64,000 nt of DNA from Jaltomata sinuosa (lineage: Eukaryota > Streptophyta > Magnoliopsida > Solanales > Solanaceae), in the NCBI GenBank assembly GCA_003996215.1, contig QJPP01003561.1:124001-188000 (forward strand). Reading direction: 5' to 3'. The first letter of the stretch is position 1, and each line of letters opens with the position of its first letter. A program made the position numbers and the translations under genes. The notes under the pieces were generated by a model that did not search any database, was not told where the DNA came from, and saw only the letters and a list, made by a program, of their open reading frames with translations. Shown here piece by piece: positions 34,941 through 45,936 of this stretch.

Positions 34941-37143
34941 TCGTGCCCAAAAGCTACCCTCTGGATGCAAACGGTTCTTAGTGTCACAGGTGACCCCAAG
35001 CTAACCCATGGCATGGCATATCTAAGTAAAACCAGTTTAAAGATATGTACTGTGCGGAAAACTAAAACAATTCAATATTTTAAAGCAAGATGAGAGCCCA
35101 ACAAATCTGAAAAGTGCTACAATAAACAAATATAGTTTAATGCTGACTGAAAACAACCCTAACAACTACTGAGTCTAGTCTATGTCTGAAAGCCATCTAA
35201 CTGAATAGGAGTTGCTAGGACATGCCCCCAGCTAACTCTGCAAAGCTAAAACTGAATGTAAATACTGAAATGAAGCATGTTTATCATCCTAAAACTAATG
35301 AGGACTCACCACTGAAGTGCTAAGTACGAACTGGGGAACCGAGCTAAGCGCGGTCTGGATGCTGAGTACCTGAACCTACATCATGAAATGATGTAGCATG
35401 AGAGTATGCGTCCGTACTTTGAATGTACTGAGCATGCAGGATATATGTTCAAAGATGGCAATATAGAACTGCACATGAAGATAGATATACTACAACATAA
35501 CTAAAAGCTGAACTGAATGCAATGACCAAGTATAAATCATGAAATATCATGCTGAACTGAATACTGAACATAGATACTGGATACAAGGTCAATGCACATA
35601 AATCTGACTGTGGGAGACACTACTAACTGACATACCTTATGTTGAGCTAACTCTGGGGCAAACCTGTAAACCTGGATGGAAGGGTTTTCATACCTTGCCA
35701 ACGGTACGAAAAAGTCTGATGTGGATCCACTACTGATGTCCGCAAGGGACAGGGGTGTCAAGCCTAATCTGACGGGTGACCCCTTTAGAACCTACGGTGG
35801 AGCCGTAGTTCTAGAACTTAGGGATTTCTGCTAAAGGTCTCAGCCTAAAATTGACGGGTGAGCCTTCATCCCTTAGTTCGCTCGGTGCTAAGTCTACTAC
35901 CAACTGAATGTTAACAACAATGTACTGAAATGATGGATAGCTCAAAATACTTAAAGTCAACTGAGAATGCAACATAAATATATTGGGAGATATGGCATTC
36001 GAATCCTGATATATGAACATACAATTAGCATGTCTAGTGAACTTAATTCATAAAATACTGGAAGTAAACCAGTAGGTTTTCTGAACATTATACCTGGACC
36101 TACACTAACTCTCCAAGAACATGTAGTCAACACCATAGAGATTGTAGAAACTGAATTACGATAAATCTCTAAATTCTAGGAAAACCTAGGTTTGACAATT
36201 CATGGAGGGAACTGAAAACTGTTTGGAATCTAGGGACCTAATGGGTGAAAGGAACCCACTAGTGAAATTCCACATACCTGGTAAAGAAATCCACGGAGAA
36301 ATCCTTGGATTTTTGGGGATGATTTTGGTGAAGTCCTCTACTTGTTCTTAAGAGAAACTATGCCTCTGTTGACTCCTTTTTGTCTAAGTCCGGTGATTTT
36401 TAGGAGAATGAGGGTTTAGTTAGTTTTTAGACTACTTAATTAGGCTTAGACGATATCAAACAACGTAGTTTAGGCATTAGATTGGGTAGGAAATATCTGG
36501 AATGCCCCTAGAATTTAATTAGAAAAAGCTGCTGAAAATCGTGACCCAGTGATCACGCTTTGGTTGACGGGCAGTACTCCTGGACGATGGACCATCAGTG
36601 CTAGGGGTCTCTGAACTCAGGAACTACAACTTAACAAGATGGACTGTATTCCTGGATGATGGTTCGTCATGTGACTCATGGTTCCTGGGTCTTGTCTTAG
36701 CCTGGGATATACACGACTCAAAAGACGGACCATTCTTATGAAGTATGAACCGTCATTGGACTCATGGTTTCTGAAGCTAGAACTGAGAGGCTACTGGACT
36801 TGGGATTATAGTTTTTGAAATGATGGACCGTGGTTCTAAACAATGGTCCGTGGTTCCAACCATAATCCCTGGGACATATTTTGAAAGGCTACTAGAACTT
36901 GGACTATGGGATAAGACGACGGACCGTGGTTCTAAACTACAGTCCATACTCCTAACCATGGTCCTTGGGACAAAATTGATGGGCTACTAGATATTGAACT
37001 ATGGTTCAAGATGATGGGCCGTAGTTCCAAACTATCATCCGTACTTTGAATCGTGGTTCCTGGGAACTTGAGTTTTTCTGAAATTTTTATTTCCTACTGG
37101 TTTACTGAGCTTAGTCTGGGCTTGGAAGTTCTGGCGTGTTACA
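34941..37143 (-). repeat. F4 5' LTR
   Basis: 2203 bp, TGTAACACGCC at 37143 on the minus strand. The inner end near 34941 is degraded (TCGTGCCC for TGTCACGCC). Carries the same three ~96-bp units (starts at about 36788, 36886 and 36981). Frames at 34497-34739, 34818-35093, 35537-35761, 35811-36020 and 36777-36959 lie in the LTR or antisense to gag and are not genes. Confidence 0.93.
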
Positions 37144-37148
37144 GGAAC

Positions 37149-39399
37149 CACCAATGCAACTGCACCCTTTATCTCACATGGCAACTAGAGATCCTTAGAC
37201 TAGACCCAATTAGGCGGCTCTACCTCTATCGTATCATGAGTTAATGACACTTCAGGATAAATGGGAAATTATCGACCCTCTTGGTCCAATTTAGGATAGA
37301 TGGGACCCATCAATTCCTTTTGTGGAGGGTTTTTAGATTGATCCAGCACATGCATACGTTCCATCATCACCACCCAGGCCTTCAAGAGAACCATATCGTT
37401 ACTATTTGAGAAGGCATCATTGTCAACCTTAGAGTCCCAGGATGTTCTTGCACTTCATCTCATTGTATAAGCTTTTGTGCATTGGGGGAAATGCTTTGTT
37501 TAAATATGGGAGGTGTAATTAGTATTTAAGTCATTGTGAAGCATGTCTAAATATACATTTGTGGTTTTTGTGTTCTTAGTTATGACCCTGTCGGGCTTGA
37601 CTTTTCATGATGTTTTGAATGTGAATATTGGGTTGGTCCTACACGATCTATTGTTTTACTACCCGAGCTTTGCAAACACGCTTAGTGCCTATGCCAAGGC
37701 TTGTTCCCATTTGATTAATGAGCGCATAACTCACTTTTGCCTTGTTAACAGTAGGTTAGTCGAATAAACTCTAAGAGTTTTCTTCATACCATAGTTCTTT
37801 TCCAAGAAGCAATTATTTTCTTTTGTTTATATTAGTATCCAACCGAGTTGGTGTTTCCCTATGATAGATTGAGAGGTGAATTTCTAAGGGAAAATGCCAA
37901 ATTCTAGTGTTTAATTTAGTCCATGTTTTGCTTGTCTCGAAATTAGCCCACCAAAACTTTTCTTGGCAAAGGTTTTGCAAATTGAAGGAAATAGGGGAAA
38001 ATGATTTTTGCTAAAACATTCTCTTTTCATGACTCTAATATTCTCCATTTGTTTTGATCGATTCACTAACGAGAGTGTAAAAGAACTCGGAATACCTTGT
38101 GAAAAGTCATTTGTCCCAATTGATTTTCAGACTAATTGTGAAACTCTTGTGTTGTGATGCCTTGTGTGGTAAGGTTATTCTTCATTCTTGTGTATATGTG
38201 TTGTCTAGAACTTTCCCCGAATGCGATTCAAGGCAAAATCCTAGATGTCACAGAGCGTGGAAGATGACCTTAGGCCCTTTTTGAATGGCCACAAATTGAC
38301 ATTCCTTGACATTGACCCTAGTAAGCCCCTTTGAGCTTTTGACCTTTATTTGGCACCTTGTTACATTCCTTAACCCTTTTTGGACCCTCTTTTTTTCCAC
38401 CCATTCTCCCTAATGGCTAGAAAGTAAAATGTAGGCTAAAAGCCTAAGTTTACGGGGGGGATTGAAATGATATAATAGGCAAAGGCCTAAGTTTCGGGGT
38501 GTATGTACAAATTATGGAGAAGAAAAAGGATGCACTTTAATGCAAGGTATCACCTTATGCCTAAGATGAAAATTGCTTTGAAATGTCCAATGAAATGAGC
38601 AAAATGAAAAGAAAGAAAGAAATTGGTGCTACAAAGTGAATGTAATAAAAGGATGTGGAATGATTATGTTGAAGGAAAACTTTGGTTGTGAGAGGCAGAA
38701 ATAAAGTGAAGTTAATGTTTGAAAATGTGAGCAGTGTTTTGAATGATCACACGAAGTGTTAGGGAGGTTTAGTCACTTGAGCCAAATGTAATCCTCACCT
38801 TAACCCTAGCCAACATCATAGTCTGCAAGTCCTTAATGATTCTGATCTTTGTAACTCTACATTAGTAGCAAGTTATAGGAAGGGCAAGACGATGGTTTGA
38901 TACGTGTGCACTCGAACTTCTTTGAGAGAATGATATTGTTTGTATTCTCTTATAATCCCTCTAATTTGAATTGCATGAATGTGAGTGATATTCTCTCTTG
39001 TGGTGAGTGGAATCATACACTTTAATCAAAAAATGAAGTCTCTATTTCAATTAATAGGAATGAATGAGACAAGTTGTGTGGAAAATCTCGAGGAAAACCT
39101 TGAAGGTCTATGCCAATGACTTGAGAATCTTGATAATCTGGTTTTGAATAACAAATCCCTTTCTTTTGAATGAGAAATGAAATCCGTTTCGGTGAAGTTT
39201 TGAAATGAGCACTTGCCTTGAAAGTAAGGTGATACCATTTGACATGAGTATTGTAGTTGAGTCATTTAATTTGAGTATTTTGTTCTTATTTTCTAGGTTT
39301 TAGAGTGAAGATAATCTTATGTACAACCTTTGTGTTTTTAGAACCTATTTTATTTCTTACCTTGTGAGTATCTTGCTTTAGGACAAGCAATAGTTCATG
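37149..39399 (+). mobile_element. Athila-like element continued: ORF2 end and 3' untranslated region
   Basis: Resumes after the F4 duplication GGAAC. The first ~400 bases should be the ORF2 C-terminus but have no clear frame. From about 37540 comes the long 3' untranslated region of this element type, including 'cttaaccctagccaa' (38800), 'agcaagttataggaaggg' (38868) and 'ctttaggacaagcaa' (39377) before a purine-poor 'gtttgggtcc'. The expected plus-strand 3' LTR does not follow. The frames at 37543-37767, 38099-38284 and 39047-39265 are not supported as genes. Confidence 0.65.
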
Positions 39400-40005
39400 T
39401 TTGGGTCCTTTGCATAGAGAAAAAGTTCAAATCTACTATTCTACTTGGGAATGGAAAAACTACATTATATCTTTTGCACAGGTCCCAAAAAGGGTTTTGG
39501 AACCTTCCCAATTACGTCACACACATTTGGATAATTTCTACCTTCAGGGCATGTGTGAAGCGGAGAGCGAGGGCATCTGCGATTGCCCCTTGCAATTTGT
39601 GATTTGCGGCTCACAGTGCCCGGTCTTCCAGGTATTGACAATCCTTAACTTGTGGTCCTATGTGTGATGGAAGGGGTGATAATCCCTTAGGACTTGTGAC
39701 TCACATGCATCGACTGCTAAGGCAGTGTTCTATCTTCCATGTGCCCTGGCACCTCCAAAGTACAGGTTCTCTCTTGTGGAAAACATATTCCCTCGCACAT
39801 CTTGGAAAATTCTTGCTCTTCTGATCATCTTATCCCTTTGGCTTCCATTTTTAGCTCCATTGGATTAAAATACTTTTCTTCCTTCAATTCATCAGGAGTG
39901 TCTGCATATAAGACAATAAAGTCATAAGATTCTTCTAAAAACATCAAATTAAGGCAATAATTCATGAATAAAGGCCAAATAAGTTGGTAGATTACCAACT
40001 TAACA
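39400..40005 (-). mobile_element. Athila-like LTR fragment, inverted
   Basis: Read on the minus strand it starts TGTTAAGTTGGTAATC at 40005 and matches the first ~450 bases of the plus LTR at 9960, including 'aaaccctttttggg' (39505-39490 against 10358-10372). It stops near 39400 where it meets the plus-strand 3' region. It is thus in the wrong orientation to be the 3' LTR of the preceding element. Confidence 0.7.
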
Positions 40006-41508
40006 ATCTACTTCACATGTTTAGCTCAGTCTCCCAGGTGTCTTCCTTCACCGAATGATGTATCCATTGTACTTTCACCAAAGTTATTTCTTTGGATCTC
40101 AACTTACAAATCTGCCTATCCAAAATAGCCACTGGCTCCTCATAAAAAGCCAGGTTCTGATCCAACTGTACCAAGTCCCTTGGGATCACAATTTTCAAGT
40201 TTTGCCCATTCTCTTCCTCACATGTAAGTATACCAAGAATTTGTCAATGAACAAAATCACAAATGAATCCGTATAGGGAAAAAATACCTCATTCATCAAC
40301 TCCATAAATCTCGTCGGGCATTAATTAAATAAAAGGACATAACAAGAAATATGAGTGGCCATAACAAGTCTTAAAGGTTTTCTAAGGGATGTCTGAAGCC
40401 CTAATCCTCAACTAGTGATAGCCTCACACAAATCTACCTTCAAAAACATAGAAGCACCCTAAAGATGGTCAAATAAATCCACAATGCGCTGAATAGAAAA
40501 CTTATTCTTGATGGTCAGCTTGTTCAACTGCCTATAATCAATACACATCTATATAAACCCATTCTTATTCTTTATAAATAACACAGAAGTACCCCCCAGT
40601 TGAAATACTAGGTCTAATAAATCCTTTAATCAGAAAATCCTACAACTGATCCTTCAACTCTTAATTCTATCGGTGCAATCATATATAGTGGAATATAAAT
40701 GGGTTGAGTGTCTAGTCTAAGTCAACACGAAAATCAATATCCTGATCAAGTGAGACACTGGAATGTCAGTCGAAAACACATCTTGAAACTCCCTAACTAT
40801 TGAAACTGACTCTAAAATGGGTGTGTCAGCACTAGTGTCACAAACCTAGGCAAAATATAAGAAATAACCCTTCTCAACTAATCATTGACCTTCATATTCA
40901 ATGTCACCTTCTATGGATATAGACACTATGTACACCTCAACTCAAACCTAGGGGCACCTGGCAAGGGTAAAGTGATTATCTTTTCATTAAAATCAAGGAT
41001 CATATAATACGGAGACAACCAAGCCATGCCTAAAATAACATAAAAATCCACCATATCAATGATAATCAAATATACCTATGTGTCATAGTGCAATAAGGTC
41101 ATAATAAAGGATCGGTACACCTGATCCACCACTAAGAAATTACCCACTGGGTAGAAACACACATAAGCATCGAAAGAGAATCACACGTCATATCAAGACA
41201 CAATGAAAAATATTCAAACACATAGGAGAAAGTAGAATCAAGATTAAATAAAACTATAGCAGGTCGATGACATACTGGGATAATACATGTGATAAATGCA
41301 TCAGAGGCCTTTGTCTCAGGTCTACTAAGGAATGCATAGAATTTAGTATGAACACCCTTTATTCGGGTAACTACCTCACCACTACCCAGACCAGTCTATG
41401 CTACTCTTTTACCTATTTGAGAACTTCCATGACCCTTAACTAGTGGTACCACTGCCCTTGCAAGAGACTGGTAACTCTAACACTAACCTCCATATCTAAG
41501 TCTATAGG
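40006..41508 (-). pseudogene. F6 chromovirus remnant: chromodomain, RT and protease pieces
   Basis: Reading leftwards from 41508: protease region with a DFYVILGMAWL-like segment near 41040-41000; RT N-terminal part near 40700-40490 with KNKDGF, CIDYRQLNKL and RIVDLFDHL; then the frame 40013-40198 with EEPVAILDRQICKLRSKEITLVKVQW and DTWETE, a chromodomain-like tail. The RT palm, RNase H and integrase are missing between about 40350 and 40200. Many stops. The family is a chromovirus distinct from F2/F4/F5 judged by its protease. Confidence 0.7.
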
Positions 41509-43345
41509 TGTAACACCCCGAAATTCGATTCAGCTTTTAAACTTAGAAACTCTGTGAAATTATTAAATTCCAGGAATCACGAGTCAAGTCCATGAGCCAT
41601 GGATGGAACAACAAGTCATGTAAAGAACTCGTGAAAATAGTCTTGTAGACCATTCTTGGGTCTAAGAACCACGAGTGAGTTTCACAGTTCGTGGATGGTT
41701 CCATGGGTTATGGAACCAACTCGTAGAACTCACCCTGAGGGTAGTCAAATTCCCAAAAAACATGAGAGGTTTATATGACCCATGAAAGCTTCCATGAGTG
41801 ATCTTGTTAACTAATGGAAAGTTATCCTTAGCTTGAATTTTAGCTCAGAAACCATGACTCTATTCCACGAACCGTGGTTGCTTTTGCAGCTCGTGGATAG
41901 GACCCATGGAATCTGAAGTTGAGTTTTTTAATAGATTTTTCTTAATTAAATCCCAGGGGTATTCCTACAATTACCCACCCTTTTAACTCTTAAGTTAGAT
42001 TGTTTTGGCCACTTTTAGTAGGGTTTTTATTCCTATTAGCCCAAGTCGTTCATTACTCCTCATTCATCTACCAAAAGAGGAAAAGAACTCTTTCAAGCTC
42101 CAAGTCTCAACATCTAAGTTCAAGTCTCCATTTACTTTCATCTTAGATCAAGCAACCTTCAATAAGGTATATGGGTATTCAATAAGGGGATCCTTTCACC
42201 CTTATGCCCAAACCTCCATGTTTTACTTTGATTTATAAAATTGTGAAATTAGGGTTCTTACCCAATTTGGGGAAAACTTATGGTCAGTTTTAAAGCATCA
42301 ATTCATAGTTTCTCATTACTTATCTATGATTTATTTTAGGATCCTTAATTGATTTCAAAAGTCCATGCATTAAAGATGATTTCTAGAATGATTCCATTGA
42401 ATTGCATGTTTTCAAGTAAAAATTGGCATGTTTAGATAACATGACCTTATGTATTTATGAAATTGCATGCCTAATTCTTCAAGTTATGAATTTAGAAAGA
42501 AAAGTATATTTTGGAATTATGGATATGCTAAGTTTTAAGACTTATGATTTTGAATTACATGACATTAGATATGTCCTTGTGCTTTTCAAATAGATTTTTG
42601 CATTAGATATGTCACTAGTATATTATGATCAATATGTATGTTTTGGGAGTAATATTTAGCACCGAGCAATGAGGTTTCTAGATAACCCAAGTCCAAAACT
42701 ACGTTGCCAGTATAGGTTAAGAGGGTCATTGTTATTTGAGAGTGTCTACTCATGAAGAAGGGTCCTCGTTAGTTGCGAGTGTCCCCTTATGAAAGTGGTT
42801 CCATGCTATGATATGTATAGTATCCCATACATAGGCAAGGTTTGGGGTAGCTTTGCCAACTAGGGTGATATATTTAGATTCCATATAGCTCACATGGTCT
42901 GTTGTCAGTTATAAGAAACTCCCGTATGAAGTTTTTAAGCTATTCTACTTCATGTCTGAACTAAACCTATAGTATTTATTTATGATATCTCTTATATGCA
43001 TGATCTCAGTTTTAATTATGTTTCAAGCATGTTTTTACCTTGCTTAAGCATATCTCACATATTTAGTCTATCCTATAGTACTGACGCATATTTTGTGTTG
43101 CATCCTCTTGATGATGCAGATTCAAGCTCTCTCCCTCATTAGTCTAGTATTAGTCTAGTTATTTTTCTTGTCTTTCTTTTAGATTTTTGGGTTTGTTAGG
43201 GTCTTGTCCTATCAACTCTTATGACAGTTTAGAGACTTCAGAAATAGCTAGACTTCTACTTCATGTTTTGGATTTGGTATTTCATAGACATTTTTCCTAC
43301 TTAGATATGGTTTCCTATCTTCATTTAGTATCCTTCTGCTATTTT
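41509..43345 (+). repeat. F2 5' LTR, 3' end deleted
   Basis: TGTAACACCCCG start. Aligns with 45937-47800 and lacks about the last 110 bases including GTGACA. The frame at 42005-42238 lies within it. The U3 start has many diverged CCACGA..CGTGG half-sites. Confidence 0.9.
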
Positions 43346-44258
43346 CACTGATGATATTCTTATATATTGTCGGAATAAGGAGGAGCATGCGGACCATTTG
43401 AGAGTAGTGTTACAAACTCTCAAGGATCGGCAGTTATTTGCTATTTTTAGCAAGTGTGAGTTTTGGATGCAGTTTGTGGCTTTTCTGGGTCATATTGTGA
43501 CTACATATTGTATTTGAGTTGATTCTCAAAAGATTAAGGCAGTAAAGAACTAACCTAGACCCACTTCCCCATCCGATATTAGGAGCTTTTTGGGTTTGGC
43601 CAGTTACTACAGGATATTTATGGAAGGGTTTTCTTCCATTGTTTCCCCATTGACTTGGTTGACTCAGAAAAAGGTTAAATTTCAGTGGTCTAATATATGT
43701 GAGAAGAACTTTCAGGAATTGAAGACTAGGTTAATCACAGCTCCAGTGTTCGCTCTACCCGAGGGTCTAAATGACTTTGTCATGTATTATGATGCTTCTA
43801 GGATTGGTTTGGGTTGTGTTTTGATGCACCATGGTAAGGTGATTGCTTATTCTTCAAGACAGCTTAACTTTCATGATACTAACTACCCTACTCATGATCT
43901 TGAGTTAGCGAACGTGGTTTTTGCTTTAAAGATTTGGAGACACTACTTGTATGATGTTCACATGGATGTATTCACCGATCATAAAAGTCTTCAATATGTG
44001 TTCACTCAAAAGGAATTGAATCTTTATCAAAGGAGATTGCTTGAGCTTCTTAAGGATTATGATATGAGTGTGCTTTACCATCTGGGTAAGGCCAATATTA
44101 TGGCGGATGCACTTAGTAGATTGTGTATGGGTAATGTGTCTTTGGTTGAGGACAGTAAGAAAGAGTTAGCCAAGGATGTTCATCGACCTACTCGATTAGG
44201 AGCTCGCCTTATGAATTCGACAGAAGGTGGTATTATTGTTCAGAATGGTTCTGAATAA
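43346..44258 (+). pseudogene. F2 RT end and RNase H
   Basis: Begins at TDDILIYCRNKEEH (FIDD region, its first residue lost at the junction), then FSKCEFW and a stop at ~43517, another at ~43553; from 43590 the frame is open for 222 residues: GLASYYRIFMEGF, MYYDASRIGLGC (RNase H Asp), THDLELANVV, DVFTDHKSLQY and NIMADALSR. RNase H residues are complete. Ends with TAA at 44258. RNase H removes the RNA strand after first-strand synthesis. Confidence 0.9.
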
Positions 44259-45701
44259 TCTTTGGTCACTGAAGTGAATGAAAAGCAAGGCAGTGATCCT
44301 ATTTTTCACTAGCTGAAGGGTACAATCCATCAACAAAGGGTAGAAGTTTTCTTCCAAGGGGGAGATAGTGTGCTTCAATATTAGGGTTGATTGCGTGTTC
44401 CTTACATAGATGGGTTGAGACATCAGATTTTGATAGAGGCTCATACCTCCAGGTATTCTATTCACCCTGGCGCCACTAAGATGTACTGTGACCTATGAGA
44501 AATCTATTGGTGGAATGGAATAAAGAGGGACATAGCAGGTTTCGTGGCTAAGTGTCCCAACTGTCAGCAAGTAAATGTAGAACATCAGCGACTGGGTGGT
44601 ATGACTCAGGATATTGATCTTTCTATTTTGATGTGGGAAGCGATCAATACAAACTTCATTACAGGTTTGCCTCGTACTCGAAGGCAACATGATTCTATTT
44701 GGGTGATTATTGACAGGATGACTAAGTCATCCCACTTCTAGGCTGTTAAGACTATAAATTCAGTAGATGATTATGCCAGACTCTACATTTGTGAGATAGT
44801 CAGATTTCATGGTGTTCCATTGTCCATCATTTCAGACAAGGATACTCAGTTTGCATCTCAATTTTGGAGATCATTTCAGAAGGGTCTTGGTACTCAGGTT
44901 AATCTTAGCCCAGCTTTTCACCCACAGACGAATGGGCAGGTACTATTCATACTTTGGTGTATATGTTGAGAGCTTATGTGATTGATTTCAAAGGTAATTG
45001 GGATGATCACTTACCTCTTATCGAGTTTGCCTACAACAACAACTTCTATCTACCATCTTGATGGATCCCTGTGAGGCACTTTAGGTCGGAGGTGTAGATC
45101 TCCTATTGGTTTGTTTAAGGTAGGTGAGGTAGCTTTGATTAGTCCAGATTCAGTTTATGAGACCATGGAGAAAGTTTAGATCATTAGGGAGAGGTTGTAA
45201 ACCACTCAGAGTCGACAGAAATCATATGCATATGTGAGGAGAAGAGAGTTGGAGTTTGAGGTTTATGATTGGGTATTTCTTATGGTGTCACCCATGAAGG
45301 GTGTGATTAGATTTGGTAAAAAATGGAAGCTTAGTCCCCTCAATGTAGGTCCTTATCAAATTTTAAGGAGAGTTGGTAGTGTTGCTTATGAGTTGGATTT
45401 GCCCACAGATTTAGAAGCGGTTCACCCAATTTTCCATGTTTCCTTGTTGAAGAAGTGTGTTGGTCATCCGACCTTGATTTTGCCTTTGGAAGATGTTAGT
45501 ATGAACGATAGCCTTACTTATGAGGAAGTTGCCATGGAGATCCTTGATCGTCAGATTCGGAGGTTGAGAAACAAATAAGTCACTTCGATGAAAGTCCTTC
45601 GGAGAAATCAGTTAGTTGAGGGAGGAGCTACTTGGGAAGCAGAAGCAGCCATGAAAGCCAAGTACCCCCATCTCTTTCCTTCCGATCTAGTTTCTTCTTG
45701 A
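44259..45701 (+). pseudogene. F2 integrase and chromodomain-like tail, decayed
   Basis: Integrase zinc site around 44450-44580 (SRYSIHPGATKMYCDL, stop, KCPNCQQV). First catalytic Asp is Asn (TNF, 44651-44653), second is kept (SDKD), and the DGQAER block with the Glu is deleted near 44940. Further stops at ~44742, 45060 and 45179. C-terminal frame 45234-45578: SPMKGVIRFGKKWKLSP, VHPIFHVSLLKKCVG, EILDRQIRRLRNK, then a stop and a readable tail with TWEAEAAM ending at TGA 45699-45701. Confidence 0.9.
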
Positions 45702-45924
45702 GGTAATACTTTCCTCCTTAGTATGTCCCTCTGATTCTATTTCTATAAATATCCCTCATGATCCTGGCATGCATTCACGTTTTCTGAAGTTAGTTCAATT
45801 ATGTTTTAAGTTAAAAAGCTCAGTTTTCATGTTTATCCTTGAGTTTTCATGTTTTATTGGTTAGTTGGGTTGTTTTCTCCCTAGTTTTCCTTGCTTAGCC
45901 TTCTTTCAAGGATGAATGATCCAA

Positions 45925-45936
45925 AGGGGGAGATAT
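45925..45936 (+). other. F2 purine tract
   Basis: AAGGGGGAGATAT directly before the 3' LTR. Same motif precedes the NA and F4 3' LTRs. Confidence 0.9.

Larger units (their letters stand above)
17085..37143 (-). mobile_element. F4: Tekay-like chromovirus, near full length, carrying F5 inside
   Basis: A minus-strand Ty3/gypsy element with 2.2-kb LTRs (17085-19314 and 34941-37143). Perfect 5-bp target duplication GGAAC at 17080-17084 and 37144-37148. Without the nested F5 and its duplicated 5 bases its length is about 9.49 kb. It has a tRNA-iMet primer site, gag, protease, RT, RNase H, integrase and a C-terminal chromodomain-like tail in canonical order. Several stops and frameshifts make it non-functional. 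It was inserted into ORF2 of the Athila-like element. Confidence 0.95.
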
